Below are positions 16,947 to 25,851 of a stretch of 64,000 nt of DNA, in pieces; position 1 is the stretch's first letter, and each line of letters starts with the position of its first letter. The stretch is from the NCBI RefSeq assembly GCF_004684095.1, contig NZ_SRII01000003.1, positions 434,001 through 498,000 of the forward strand. The letters run 5' to 3'. The stretch comes from Hymenobacter sp. UV11 (GTDB taxonomy: Bacteria > Bacteroidota > Bacteroidia > Cytophagales > Hymenobacteraceae). A model generated the notes under the pieces. It was not told the origin of the DNA. It searched no databases and worked only from the letters and a program-made list of their open reading frames with translations. The position numbers were made by a program, and so were the translations under genes.

Positions 16947-17783
16947 ATGGCGACGCGCAGAGAATTTTTAACTACAACGGGCATTTTCACGGCTGGCCTA
17001 ATGGCCGGTCAGCTTAGCGCCCGCGCCGCCGGCGGGCGGGCTATCGGCATTCAGCTGTACACGGTGCGGGCCGAAATGCTAGCTGATGCGCGCGGCACGC
17101 TGGCCCAGCTGGCAGCCCTGGGCTATAAGGAAATAGAGTCGGCCAGCAGCGCCAAAGGCCACTATTATGGCTTGAGCGCGAAGGAGATAAAAAAAATAAC
17201 CCGCGACCTGGGCCTGACGCTGCGCAGCAGCCACGTGCAGGTGGATGAGCACTGGCCGCGCACCATTGACGAGGCTGCCGAGGCGGGCCAGCAGTACCTC
17301 ATCTGCTCGACGATGCCCAGCACGGGCCAAACGGCCAGCAACTACGAGCGGGTAGCCGACGTGTTCAACCAATCGGCCGAAGCCTGCCGCAAGGCGGGCC
17401 TGCTCTTCGGCTACCACAACCACGAGTATGAGTTTGAGCAGGAGAATGGCCAGATTTTTTATGATATTTTATTAGCAAAAACTGACCCTAAGCTGGTGCA
17501 TATGGAGCTGGATTTGGGCTGGGTGGTGGCCGCCGGGCACGACCCACTGCGCTATTTTGAGCGCTACCCCGGCCGGTTTCCGCTGTGGCATCTCAAGGAT
17601 GTAAAGCGCGACAAGGCCGTGAGCACCGAGCTGGGCACCGGCCGCGTGCCCCTGGCTCAATTGCTGAAAAAGGCCCCGCAGGCCGGATTAAAGCACTTTT
17701 TTGTGGAGCAGGAAGAGTACGAAAAATCGGCCCTCGACAGCGCGCGGCGCGACATTGCCTACCTGCGGCAGCTGGCCTACTGA
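16947..17783 (+). CDS. Tat-exported sugar phosphate isomerase/epimerase (TIM barrel)
   Basis: A 278-residue protein of the xylose-isomerase-like TIM-barrel superfamily. It starts at ATG 16947 with a twin-arginine signal (TRREFLTTTGIFTAGLMAG), so it is exported folded. Barrel motifs include IGIQLYTVRAEM, GYKEIESA, LFGYHNHEYEFE, VHMELDLGWVVAAG and PLWHLKDV, which carry likely metal ligands (Glu, His, Asp). Members catalyse isomerisation, epimerisation or, in exported forms, elimination on 3-keto sugars. It is the first gene of a cluster with a second isomerase, a GMC oxidoreductase and its small subunit, which suggests action on an oxidised sugar in the periplasm. Exact reaction unknown. Confidence 0.85.
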   Translation: MATRREFLTTTGIFTAGLMAGQLSARAAGGRAIGIQLYTVRAEMLADARGTLAQLAALGYKEIESASSAKGHYYGLSAKEIKKITRDLGLTLRSSHVQVDEHWPRTIDEAAEAGQQYLICSTMPSTGQTASNYERVADVFNQSAEACRKAGLLFGYHNHEYEFEQENGQIFYDILLAKTDPKLVHMELDLGWVVAAGHDPLRYFERYPGRFPLWHLKDVKRDKAVSTELGTGRVPLAQLLKKAPQAGLKHFFVEQEEYEKSALDSARRDIAYLRQLAY

Positions 17784-17886
17784 GCCGGCCCGACAGCGGG
17801 GGGTAGGGCGTGATGCGGGGCAAAAACCACCCGGTTTTGGAATGCCGCAAAAGCGGTAAATTGCATTGTCCCCTTTTTTCACTCGC

Positions 17887-18471
17887 ATGATAAACCGACG
17901 ATTAGCGGTCAGGCACCTGACCATCCTGGCTGGGGCAGCCGTGCTGCTGCCCGGCTGCCTGTCGCAGACCCAGGAGGAGCAAAAAGCTTCCTACCCCCTC
18001 CGGCACGTGGCCATGAGCGCCGGCCAGGAAAAGCTGCTCGCCGAGGTGTGCGAAACGCTGATTCCAAAGACGACCACGCCGGGCGCCAAAGACCTGAGCC
18101 TGCCCCTGTACGTGCTGAAAATGCTGGACGACTGCACGCCCGCCAAAGACCAGAAAACCTTTATGGCCGGCCTGGGGCAGTTCGATGCAGCAGCTAAGAA
18201 GCAGCTGGGGCAGTCGTTCGAGGCCAGCACGGCGGCACAACGCGCGGCGTTGTTGCAGCGCATCGACCAGCAGCCGAAGGCTTTTCCGGAGGAAGTGGTG
18301 GCCTTTTACCGCGCGGCCCGGCAGCTGGCCATCGACGGCTACACGGGTAGCAAGTACTTCATGACCAAGCAGGTAGTGTACGAGCTGATACCGGGCCGCT
18401 ACGACGGCTATTTTCCAGTGAGTAAAGTTGATTTAGCTAATCCCCATCATGGCCAACCTCAATATCGATAG
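17887..18471 (+). CDS. Gluconate 2-dehydrogenase subunit 3-like lipoprotein
   Basis: A 194-residue protein beginning MINRRLAVRHLTILAGAA and continuing to a lipobox LPGC (Cys about 24). The Arg-Arg pair before the hydrophobic core makes a Tat-type lipoprotein signal plausible. The mature domain (LLAEVCETLIPKTTTPGAKD, FYRAARQLAIDGYTGSKYFMTKQVVYELIPGRYDGY) is typical of subunit 3 of membrane-bound gluconate 2-dehydrogenase and of the small subunits that accompany GMC flavoproteins. It overlaps the following GMC gene by 23 bases, so the two are translationally coupled. It probably carries the signal-less GMC subunit through the Tat pore by hitchhiking. Start chosen at ATG 17887; an upstream TTG adds seven residues. 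Confidence 0.88.
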   Translation: MINRRLAVRHLTILAGAAVLLPGCLSQTQEEQKASYPLRHVAMSAGQEKLLAEVCETLIPKTTTPGAKDLSLPLYVLKMLDDCTPAKDQKTFMAGLGQFDAAAKKQLGQSFEASTAAQRAALLQRIDQQPKAFPEEVVAFYRAARQLAIDGYTGSKYFMTKQVVYELIPGRYDGYFPVSKVDLANPHHGQPQYR

Positions 18472-20173
18472 CATAAAAGCCCGCACGTTTGACGCCATCG
18501 TCATTGGCTCGGGCATGAGCGGCGGTTGGGCAGCCAAGGAGCTGACCGACAAAGGCCTGAAAACGCTGGTAGTGGAGCGCGGGCGCGACGTGAAGCACAA
18601 CATCGACTACCCCACCACCAACCTCAACCCCTGGGAATTTCCGCACGGCGGCAAGGTGCCGCAGGACATTAAGGAGGCCAACCCCATTGCCAGTCGCTGC
18701 TACGTGTTCAAGGAAGACGCCATGCACTTTGTGGTGAAGGACGCCGAGCATCCCTACGTGCAGGAAAAGCCGTTTGACTGGATTCGGGGCTACCAGGTGG
18801 GCGGCAAGTCGCTGCTGTGGGCGCGCCAGACCCAGCGCTGGAGCAAGTATGACTTTGAAGGGCCGGCCCGCGACGGCTTTGCCGTGCCCTGGCCCATCGG
18901 CTACGACGATATGGCACCCTGGTACAGCCACGTGGAGAAATTTGCGGGCATCAGCGGTAACCGCGACGGCTTGCCCGCCCTGCCAGACGGCGAGTTTATG
19001 CCCGGCTTCCCGCTGAACGCCGTGGAGGACCACTTTCGCAAGCAGCTGCAGAAAACTCACCCCGACCGCCACGTTATCAGCGCCCGGTGCGCGCACTTGT
19101 CGAAGCCGCAGCCCATTCATTATGAGCAGGGTAGGGTGCAGTGCCAGAACCGGACGCTGTGCCAGCGCGGTTGCCCGTTCGGCGGGTATTTCAGCAGTAA
19201 CTCGTCTACCATTCCGTGGGCGCTGAAGTCGGGCCACCTCACGCTCACGCCCAACCAGGTGGTGCAGAGCATCTTGTACGATGAGCAGAAGGGTAGGGCC
19301 ACCGGCATCCGGGTTATTGATACCCATACCAAGACCACGACCGAGTACTATGCGCCGGTGCTGTTTGTGAACGCGGGCGCGTTGAATACCAATCTATTGC
19401 TGCTGAACTCGACTTCGGGCCGCTTTCCGAATGGTTTGGGCAATGACAGCGGCGTGCTGGGCAAGTACGTGGCGTTTCACAATTACAGCGCGCGGGTTTT
19501 TGCCGAGTATGAAGGCTTGAAAGACATGACCACCGACGGGCGCAACCCGGCGGGCGGCGGCTACCTACCCCGCTTCCGCAACGTATTCAAGCAGGAAACC
19601 GACTTTTTGCGGGGCTACGCCACTAGCTTTGGCGCCTCGCGCGGCTTGGTGCAGCCCACCGACGGCTTCGGCGCCGACCTCAAGCAGCAGCTGGAGCACC
19701 CGGCGCTGGGGCCGTGGCGGGTATCGGCGGGCATGATGGGCGAAACCATTCCGAAGGCGACCAACTACGTGCGCCTAGACCCCACCCGCAAGGACGAATG
19801 GGGAATGCCCTTATTGTCAATTTCAATGGCTTACGACGACAACGACGTCAAGATGAAGCAAGACTTCTTCGAGCAGTTTACCGACATGTTTACGCAGGCG
19901 GGCTTCACTAATATAAGGCCCCAGGACTCGCACCAGGCGCCCGGCCTCGACATCCATGAGATGGGTGGCGTGCGCATGGGCCTCGACCCTAAGACGTCGA
20001 TGCTGAATAAGTGGCACCAGCTGCACGCCTGCCCCAACGTGTACGTGACCGATGGCGCGGCCATGACTTCGACTTCGACCCAGAATCCGTCGCTCACCTA
20101 CATGGCCTTCGCGGCCCGCGCCGTAGACCACGCCGTGAGTGAGTTGAAAAAGCAAAACCTGAAAACTACCTAG
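18449..20173 (+). CDS. GMC-family FAD-dependent oxidoreductase
   Basis: A 574-residue flavoprotein predicted to oxidise an alcohol or sugar hydroxyl. The N-terminal Rossmann FAD site is AIVIGSGMSGGWAAKEL with VVERGRD ending strand two. The middle includes GGKSLLWARQTQRWS. The C-terminus has HEMGGVRMG (likely active-site His), VYVTDGAAMTSTSTQNPSLTYMAFA, the typical GMC C-terminal FAD/active-site motif with Asn. It lacks a signal peptide and is probably exported with the preceding Tat lipoprotein subunit, whose gene it overlaps. In Bacteroidota such pairs next to xylose-isomerase-like proteins include sugar C3 dehydrogenases. Substrate is not determined by sequence; electron acceptor probably a periplasmic cytochrome, none of which is encoded here. 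Confidence 0.9.
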   Translation: MANLNIDSIKARTFDAIVIGSGMSGGWAAKELTDKGLKTLVVERGRDVKHNIDYPTTNLNPWEFPHGGKVPQDIKEANPIASRCYVFKEDAMHFVVKDAEHPYVQEKPFDWIRGYQVGGKSLLWARQTQRWSKYDFEGPARDGFAVPWPIGYDDMAPWYSHVEKFAGISGNRDGLPALPDGEFMPGFPLNAVEDHFRKQLQKTHPDRHVISARCAHLSKPQPIHYEQGRVQCQNRTLCQRGCPFGGYFSSNSSTIPWALKSGHLTLTPNQVVQSILYDEQKGRATGIRVIDTHTKTTTEYYAPVLFVNAGALNTNLLLLNSTSGRFPNGLGNDSGVLGKYVAFHNYSARVFAEYEGLKDMTTDGRNPAGGGYLPRFRNVFKQETDFLRGYATSFGASRGLVQPTDGFGADLKQQLEHPALGPWRVSAGMMGETIPKATNYVRLDPTRKDEWGMPLLSISMAYDDNDVKMKQDFFEQFTDMFTQAGFTNIRPQDSHQAPGLDIHEMGGVRMGLDPKTSMLNKWHQLHACPNVYVTDGAAMTSTSTQNPSLTYMAFAARAVDHAVSELKKQNLKTT

Positions 20174-20188
20174 CCCTACCCCCTCCCT

Positions 20189-21079
20189 ATGAGTCATCGT
20201 CGCGATTTTCTGAAACAAGCTGGTTTATTTTCCGCCGCTGCCCTGGTGCAGCCCGCGCTGCTGCGCGCCGCGCCGGCCCCGCTTAAAATTGGCTTGCAGC
20301 TTTATTCGCTGCGCGAAACCATTAGCCAGGATGTGAAAGGCACGCTGGCCAAAGTGGCCCAGGCCGGCTACCAGGAAGTCGAAACCTACGGCTACAGCCC
20401 CGAGAAGCACTTCTGGGGCCTCACGCCGGGCGAGTTTCAGGCGGCGCTCGCGGCCCACGGCCTCAGCACTTCCAGCGGCCACTACGACGTGGGTGACTTC
20501 ATGCGCGACGGCCGCGAGGAATCGCTGCAAGCCACCATCGCCGCGGCCAAGGGCTGCGGCCAGACCTACCTCGTTGTGCCCTACCTCGATGAGAAGCTGC
20601 GTACCTCGGTGGCCGATTTTAAGACCGTGGCTACCCGGCTCAACAAGGCTGGGATGCTGTGCCAGGCGGCCGGCCTGAAGCTGGGCTACCACAACCACGA
20701 CTTCGAGTTCAAGCCCATCGGCGGCACCACGCTTTTTGACGTGATGCTGAAGGAAACCGACCCCAAGCTGGTCAGCTTTGAGCTGGACCTCTACTGGGTG
20801 GTGCGCGCCGGCCAGGACCCCATTAAGCTGATGCAGGCGCACCCCAAGCGCTTCCCGCTGTGGCACGTGAAGGACATGGACAAGGCGAGCCCTGGGTTAA
20901 ATACGGAAGTTGGCGCGGGTTCTATTGACTTCCGAAAAATATTCGCCCACGCCGGTACGGCCGGACTCCAGCACATTTTTATGGAGCAGGAAAACTTCGG
21001 GATGGATGCCTATAAGAGCATCGCCCAAAGCGCAGCTTACATGAAAAAAACGTTGCTTCCGGCGCTGAAGAGGGGGTAG
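20189..21079 (+). CDS. Second Tat-exported sugar phosphate isomerase/epimerase
   Basis: A 296-residue homologue of the gene at 16947, 15 bases after the GMC stop. It has a Tat signal (HRRDFLKQAGLFSAAALV), then IGLQLYSLRETISQDVKG, GYQEVETYGYSP, LKLGYHNHDFEF, VSFELDLYWVVRAGQDP, PLWHVKDMD and HIFMEQENFG. The putative metal ligands (Glu, Asp, His, Glu) match the first copy. Two divergent exported copies in one operon suggest sequential steps or different substrate stereochemistry, rather than recent duplication. The stop codon TAG is in a GGGGTAGGG word. Confidence 0.87.
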   Translation: MSHRRDFLKQAGLFSAAALVQPALLRAAPAPLKIGLQLYSLRETISQDVKGTLAKVAQAGYQEVETYGYSPEKHFWGLTPGEFQAALAAHGLSTSSGHYDVGDFMRDGREESLQATIAAAKGCGQTYLVVPYLDEKLRTSVADFKTVATRLNKAGMLCQAAGLKLGYHNHDFEFKPIGGTTLFDVMLKETDPKLVSFELDLYWVVRAGQDPIKLMQAHPKRFPLWHVKDMDKASPGLNTEVGAGSIDFRKIFAHAGTAGLQHIFMEQENFGMDAYKSIAQSAAYMKKTLLPALKRG

Positions 21080-21153
21080 GGCAAACTTCCCAACTCGTGC
21101 GCAAGCAGGCCGGCCGGACGATATGCTCGACGCGCTCGCGCACGAGCTGGTAA

Positions 21154-21166
21154 AGTTCGCGCTACT
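21154..21166. repeat. Half copy of the AGTAGCGCGAACT palindrome
   Basis: AGTTCGCGCTACT matches one arm of the perfect palindrome at 60765-60794. It lies in the 155-base gap before the acylase gene, which also contains a degenerate inverted repeat around GCGCACGAG. Confidence 0.4.
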
Positions 21167-21234
21167 GCTATGCAGCTTAACTTGCGCCTGGGCCGTCCCT
21201 GGGGTGAAAACGGGGTAAACCGGCCCGCCACCAG

Positions 21235-23454
21235 ATGCAAAAACTGTGTACGCTTTTCCTGATGCTGGCCGCCGCTGAGGCTAGTGCCCAGGCTTTTACG
21301 CCCGTTGAAATGGTGAACTGGAAGCTGCAGGCCCAGCGCGTTACTATCGTGCGCGATACCTGGGGCGTGCCCCACATCACGGGCAAAACCGACGCCGATG
21401 CGGTGTTTGGGCTGCTGTATGCGCAGTGCGAGGACGATTTTGCGCGGGTCGAGGACAACTACCTCACCGCGCTGGGGCGGCAGGCCGAGGTAAAGGGCGA
21501 GGCTGCTCTCTACGACGATTTGCGCCAGCGTTTATTCTTGGATTCGGCGCGGGCCGTGCAGATTTATGGCCGTAGTCCACGCTGGATGAAGGACTTGCTG
21601 CACGCCTTTGCCGACGGCACCAACTACTACCTCGCCACCCACCCCACGGTGCGGCCCCGGCTGCTGCACCGCTTCCAGCCCTGGATGCCGCTGCTCTTCA
21701 GCGAGGGTAGCATCGGGGGCAACGTGAGCGTGGTGCCGCTGGAGCGCCTCAAGGCGTTTTACAGCCAGCAAAAAGGCACCTCGTACCAAGCGCCCAAGCC
21801 CACGGCCGACCGGCTGGCTTTTGAAAAAGCGGAGGAAGAGCCGACCGGCTCCAACGGCTTCGCCATCGGGCCGAGCAAGAGCGCCAGCGGCCATCCGCTG
21901 CTGCTCATCAACCCGCACACCTCGTTCTACTTCCGCTCGGAGGTGCAGCTGACCAGCGCCGCTGGTCTCAACGCCTACGGCGCCGTAACCTGGGGGCAGT
22001 TCTTTATCTACCAAGGCTTTAATGAGAAATGCGGCTGGATGCACACCTCCAGCCAGGCCGACTCGATGGATGAGTACCTCGAAACGGTGAGCCAGCAGGA
22101 CGGTAAGTATTTTTACCAGTACGAGGGCAAGCAGGTGCCCCTACCCACCGATACACTGTCATTGGTGTACCTCAAAGACGGGCAGCGGCAGCGGCGGCGC
22201 TTCACTACCTACCGCACGCCGCACGGCCCTGTGGTAGGCAAGGTGGGAGAGAAGTGGCTGACGGTGAAGATGATGGATACGCCGCTCGAAGCCCTGGAGC
22301 AGAGCTACCTGCGCACCAAGGCCCACGACTACGCCGGCTTTCAGAAGGTGATGCGCCTGAACGGCAACGCCTCCAACAACACCGTTTTTGCCGATGCCAG
22401 CGGCACGATTGCCTACTGGCACGGCAATTTTATGCCCCGCCGCCCGGCCGGCTACGACTACGCGCAGCCCGTGGATGGCAGCACCAAGGCCACCGAGTGG
22501 CAGGGCCTGCACAAAGTAGAAGAATTGGTGCAGGTGAAAAACCCCGCCAGAGGCTTCATCCAAAACTGCAACTCGACACCCTTCACCGTATCGGGGGAGG
22601 GTAGTAGCCCCGATAAAAAGCAGTACCCCAGCTACATGGCGCCCGATGCGGAGAACTACCGGGGCATTAACGCGGTGCGGGTATTGAGCCGCAAAAAAGC
22701 GTTTACCCTCGACACGCTCATCGCGGCGGCTGACGACCCGCACCTGGTGGGCTTCGAAAAGCTACTGCCCTCGCTGGTGCGCGATTGCCAGCTGCTGCTC
22801 GACGAGCCCGGCGGTACCCTACCCCCCGGCGTGGAGGCGGCCCTACCCCTGCTGCGCGCCTGGAACTTCAACTATAGTAAAACTTCAGTGGCCCAGACGC
22901 TGGCCATTTACTGGGGCGAGCGCATCCAGCGCCTGGCGCGGCCCCGCGTGCCGGCCGGCCAAGCCACTGATTATATTAGCTTTACCAACTTCGTCATCGA
23001 GCACACCACGCCCGAAGAAAAGGCCGTGGCCCTGAGCGAAACCATTGCCGAGCTGAAGCGTGATTTTGGCAAGTGGCAGGTACCGTGGGGCGAGGTGAAC
23101 CGCTACCAGCGCCTGACCGGCCAGATTGACGAGACGTTTGATGACCAGCAGCCGAGCCGGCCGGTGGCGTTCACGTCGTCGGCCTGGGGCTCGCTGGCCG
23201 CGTTTGGGGCGCACACCTGGCCCGGCACCAAGAAGCGCTATGGCTACGTGGGCAACAGCTTCGTGGCGGTGGTCGAGTTTGGGCCCCGCGTGGTGGCCCG
23301 CTCGGTGGTGACTGGCGGCCAGGCCAGCCGCCCCGACTCGCCGCACTTCACCGACCAGGCCCCGCTCTACTGCGAAGGCCAGTTCAAGGACGTCTGGTTT
23401 TACCCCGAAGACGTGCAGAAGCACGTGGAGCGCCAGTATCGGCCGGGCGAGTAG
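21235..23454 (+). CDS. Penicillin acylase family (Ntn-hydrolase) protein
   Basis: A 739-residue exported Ntn-hydrolase precursor. After a signal peptide (1-19, ending ASAQA) comes the alpha chain (VTIVRDTWGVPHITGKTDADAVFGLLYAQCEDDF). The catalytic nucleophile of the self-processed beta chain is probably Ser206 in EEPTGSNGFAIGPSKS, followed by LLINPHTSFYFRSEVQL. The late motif NRYQRLTGQ and FGPRVVARSVVTGGQASRPDSPHFTDQ are typical of the family C-terminus. Members cleave amide bonds in beta-lactams, acyl-homoserine lactones or other acylated compounds; length and sequence do not settle which. Nucleophile context is GSNG rather than the common GSNN/GSNS, within normal variation. Probably its own transcription unit. 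Confidence 0.88.
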   Translation: MQKLCTLFLMLAAAEASAQAFTPVEMVNWKLQAQRVTIVRDTWGVPHITGKTDADAVFGLLYAQCEDDFARVEDNYLTALGRQAEVKGEAALYDDLRQRLFLDSARAVQIYGRSPRWMKDLLHAFADGTNYYLATHPTVRPRLLHRFQPWMPLLFSEGSIGGNVSVVPLERLKAFYSQQKGTSYQAPKPTADRLAFEKAEEEPTGSNGFAIGPSKSASGHPLLLINPHTSFYFRSEVQLTSAAGLNAYGAVTWGQFFIYQGFNEKCGWMHTSSQADSMDEYLETVSQQDGKYFYQYEGKQVPLPTDTLSLVYLKDGQRQRRRFTTYRTPHGPVVGKVGEKWLTVKMMDTPLEALEQSYLRTKAHDYAGFQKVMRLNGNASNNTVFADASGTIAYWHGNFMPRRPAGYDYAQPVDGSTKATEWQGLHKVEELVQVKNPARGFIQNCNSTPFTVSGEGSSPDKKQYPSYMAPDAENYRGINAVRVLSRKKAFTLDTLIAAADDPHLVGFEKLLPSLVRDCQLLLDEPGGTLPPGVEAALPLLRAWNFNYSKTSVAQTLAIYWGERIQRLARPRVPAGQATDYISFTNFVIEHTTPEEKAVALSETIAELKRDFGKWQVPWGEVNRYQRLTGQIDETFDDQQPSRPVAFTSSAWGSLAAFGAHTWPGTKKRYGYVGNSFVAVVEFGPRVVARSVVTGGQASRPDSPHFTDQAPLYCEGQFKDVWFYPEDVQKHVERQYRPGE

Positions 23455-23488
23455 GGGTAGGGATTCAGAGAAATTCTACGAACAGCCC

Positions 23489-23569
23489 GCACGTCATGCT
23501 GACGAAGGAAGCATCTTGGTCAATTCATTCAAGGCCCGCCAGTATATTTTCTTCGTCAGTATGACGTGC
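23489..23569. repeat. Dispersed palindrome (GTCATGCTGA family), copy A
   Basis: The arms 23489-23506 and 23552-23569 (GCACGTCATGCTGACGAA and complement) match over 18 bp with one mismatch. The adjacent GGAAGCATCTTGG relates it to copies B (26711) and C (33849). Confidence 0.8.
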
Positions 23570-23590
23570 TGCTAATCAATGGGTAATGAC

Positions 23591-24865
23591 ATGAAAAAAA
23601 GCTACTTGTTTTCCTTCTGGCTGGCGGCACTGCCGCTGCTAAGCCGCGCTCAAACCAGCCCTGCCCCCGCCACGCTGCTCCATCCTGCCGCCGTATTCGA
23701 TGGCGAAACCCTGCACCCCGGCTGGGCCGTGCTGGTCGAAGGCGAGAAGATAACCGCCGCCGGCCCGGCCGCCCAGGTGAAGGTTCCGGCCGGCACGCGC
23801 ACCCTGGAGCTGCCCGGCCTCACGCTGCTGCCAGGCCTCATCGAGGGGCACTCGCACCTGCTGCTGCACCCTTATAACGAAACCAGCTGGGACGACCAGG
23901 TGCTGAAGGAGCCGCTGGCCCTGCGCGTGGCCCGCGCCACCGTGAGCGCCCAAAAGACGCTGCTGGCCGGTTTCACCACCAGCCGCGACCTCGGTACTGA
24001 GGGCGCCGGCTACGCCGACGTGGGCCTCAAGCAAGCCATCAACGAAGGCATTATTCCGGGTCCGCGCCTGCTGGTGGCGACCCGCGCCCTGGTGGCCACC
24101 GGCAGCTACGGCCCGCGCCTGGCTGCCGTCGAAAACCTGCCCCAGGGCGCCCAGGAGGCTGATGGCGTCGATGGCATCGTGCGGGCCGTGCGCGAGCAGA
24201 TTGGCCACGGCGCCGATGTCATTAAGGTGTATGCCGACTACCGCTGGGGGGTGAATAACGCCGCCGAGCCCACGTTCTCGCTCGAAGAGCTGACGCTCAT
24301 CGTGCAAACGGCGCGCTCGGCCGGGCGGGGGGTAGTGGCCCACGCCAGCACCGCCGAGGGTATGCGCCGCGCCGTGCTGGCCGGCGTCGAAACCATCGAG
24401 CACGGCGACGGTGGCACGCCCGAAGTCTTCCGCCTGATGAAACAGCGGGGGGTGGCGCTGTGCCCCACCGTGGCCGCCACCGATGCCACTTCGCAATACC
24501 GGGGCTGGAAAAAAGGTCAGGACCCCGAGCCCGCCCGCGTCACGGCCAAGCGTCAGGCGCTGGCCGCCGCGCGCCAGGCCGGTGTAGCACTGGCCATGGG
24601 CGGCGATGTGGGCGTATTTCCGCATGGCGACAACGCTCGCGAAATGGAGCTGCTGGTGCACGACTACGGCCTACCCCCCCTGGAAGTGCTGCGGGAAGCC
24701 ACCAGCGGCAACGCCCGCATTTTCCACCTCGCCGACCGCGGCCGTGTGGCCCCCGGCCTGCTCGCCGACCTCGTAGCCGTGGCCGGCGACCCCACCCAGC
24801 AGGTAGAGGCTCTGCGCCAGGTGCGCCTCGTCATGAAGGGCGGCGTGCTGTATAAGCAGCCGTGA
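23591..24865 (+). CDS. Secreted metal-dependent amidohydrolase
   Basis: A 424-residue amidohydrolase-superfamily protein with a signal peptide (MKKSYLFSFWLAALPLLSRAQ). Start 23591 is preferred over 23579, which would add four residues before the basic N-terminus. Metal ligands of the TIM barrel are visible: His87 and His89 in IEGHSHLLLH, a probable carboxylated lysine in DVIKVYADYRWG, His in VAHASTAEGMRRA, His in ETIEHGDGG, and Asp in AMGGDVGVF. The N-terminal and C-terminal parts form the small beta-sandwich (VLVEGEKITAAGPA; GLLADLVAVAGDP). Related exported enzymes are prolidase- or imidazolonepropionase-like peptidases. Substrate unknown. Follows the acylase but with a palindrome in between. 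Confidence 0.87.
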   Translation: MKKSYLFSFWLAALPLLSRAQTSPAPATLLHPAAVFDGETLHPGWAVLVEGEKITAAGPAAQVKVPAGTRTLELPGLTLLPGLIEGHSHLLLHPYNETSWDDQVLKEPLALRVARATVSAQKTLLAGFTTSRDLGTEGAGYADVGLKQAINEGIIPGPRLLVATRALVATGSYGPRLAAVENLPQGAQEADGVDGIVRAVREQIGHGADVIKVYADYRWGVNNAAEPTFSLEELTLIVQTARSAGRGVVAHASTAEGMRRAVLAGVETIEHGDGGTPEVFRLMKQRGVALCPTVAATDATSQYRGWKKGQDPEPARVTAKRQALAAARQAGVALAMGGDVGVFPHGDNAREMELLVHDYGLPPLEVLREATSGNARIFHLADRGRVAPGLLADLVAVAGDPTQQVEALRQVRLVMKGGVLYKQP

Positions 24866-24870
24866 GGGGA

Positions 24871-24924
24871 TAGGGTAAGCTTTAGCTTGCCGTTTTTAGT
24901 GCCGGTAAGCTAAAGCTCACCCTA
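24871..24924. repeat. Palindrome of the GGGTAAGCTTTAGCTTG family, copy 1
   Basis: The arms 24871-24892 and 24903-24924 are complementary over 22 bp with two mismatches and a 10-base loop, starting six bases after the amidohydrolase stop codon. The same core occurs at 43819-43879 and 59386-59499. Confidence 0.85.
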
Positions 24925-25012
24925 CTCTGTTGTAAGGTCGCGCTCGCTACCGCGTCTATGCTTGGGTCGGCGGCTTGCTACCTTCGTAAGCGCATTGGCG
25001 CCGCTGCTTTTT

Positions 25013-25723
25013 ATGAAAAAACTCGTCGAAAAACACCCGCTGGCTATTCGCTGGTTTCACTGGGTCAACTTCCCGGTGCTGATGCTGATGATATGGAGCG
25101 GGCTCTGGATTTACTGGGCCAACGACGCGTACCGTATCGGCTGGGGAAATACTACGCTCTACAAGTTTTTTCCGCAGTCGTTTTACCAGTTCGTGCACCT
25201 CGACCACAAGCTGGCGCAGGGCATGGCCTGGCACTTCGTGCTGATGTGGGTGTTTTTTATCAATGGCCTGCTCTACGTCGGCTACACGTTTCTCTCCGGC
25301 GAGTGGCGCTACTTGCTGCCCAACCGCCACTCTTTCCGCGAAGCTATTGAGGTAACGCTCCATGACCTGGGACTGCGCAAAGCGGCCCCGCTGGTGCAGA
25401 AGTACAATGGTGCCCAGCGCATTGCCTACACGGCCGTGCTGCTGATGGGAGTAGGCTCGCTGCTCACGGGCCTGGCCATATATAAGCCCACGCAGTTTGG
25501 CTGGCTCACGAGCTTGCTGGGTGGCTACGGCGCGGCGCGGGTCGAGCATTTTGTGCTGACCATTGGCTACGTGCTGTTTTTTGTGGTGCACGTGGCGCAG
25601 GTGGGTCGCGCCGGCTGGAACAACTTCCGCTCGATGGTGGCCGGCTTTGAGATTGAAGATGTGCCCACTGGTGGCGCGGCCGGCCCCGTGCTGGCCCAGC
25701 GCGAGCCGAATAAGAGAGGCTAA
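25013..25723 (+). CDS. Membrane cytochrome b (b561-type) subunit
   Basis: A 236-residue inner-membrane protein with about four transmembrane helices (roughly 17-35, 71-92, 130-150, 176-195). Histidines in or near helices (AIRWFHWVNF, GMAWHFVLM, RVEHFVLTIGY, FFVVHVAQVGR) are suitable ligands for two b hemes. The start at 25013 (MKKLVEKHPLAIRW) fits the family; an upstream alternative start adds 17 residues. The next gene encodes a molybdopterin oxidoreductase, so this protein probably hands quinol electrons to, or receives electrons from, that periplasmic enzyme, analogous to MsrQ or SorB-like partners. Confidence 0.88.
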   Translation: MKKLVEKHPLAIRWFHWVNFPVLMLMIWSGLWIYWANDAYRIGWGNTTLYKFFPQSFYQFVHLDHKLAQGMAWHFVLMWVFFINGLLYVGYTFLSGEWRYLLPNRHSFREAIEVTLHDLGLRKAAPLVQKYNGAQRIAYTAVLLMGVGSLLTGLAIYKPTQFGWLTSLLGGYGAARVEHFVLTIGYVLFFVVHVAQVGRAGWNNFRSMVAGFEIEDVPTGGAAGPVLAQREPNKRG

Positions 25724-25730
25724 TATTCTC

Positions 25731-25827
25731 CGTTTGTCATTGCGAGCTTGCGAAGCAATCGCACCAGAACGGAATCGTTCGAGTGTCGTTCTGGTGCGAT
25801 TGCTTCGCAAGCTCGCAATGACAAACG
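25731..25827. repeat. Dispersed palindrome (GTCATTGCGAGC family), copy D
   Basis: Perfect 40-bp arms at 25731-25770 and 25788-25827 with a 17-base loop, containing GTCATTGCGAGCTTGCGAAG. It sits in the middle of the two-gene cytochrome b/molybdopterin enzyme unit and would fold into a very stable mRNA hairpin. A half copy is at 2828. Confidence 0.92.
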
Positions 25828-25851
25828 GGTAACAATAAACAACGAATTATA

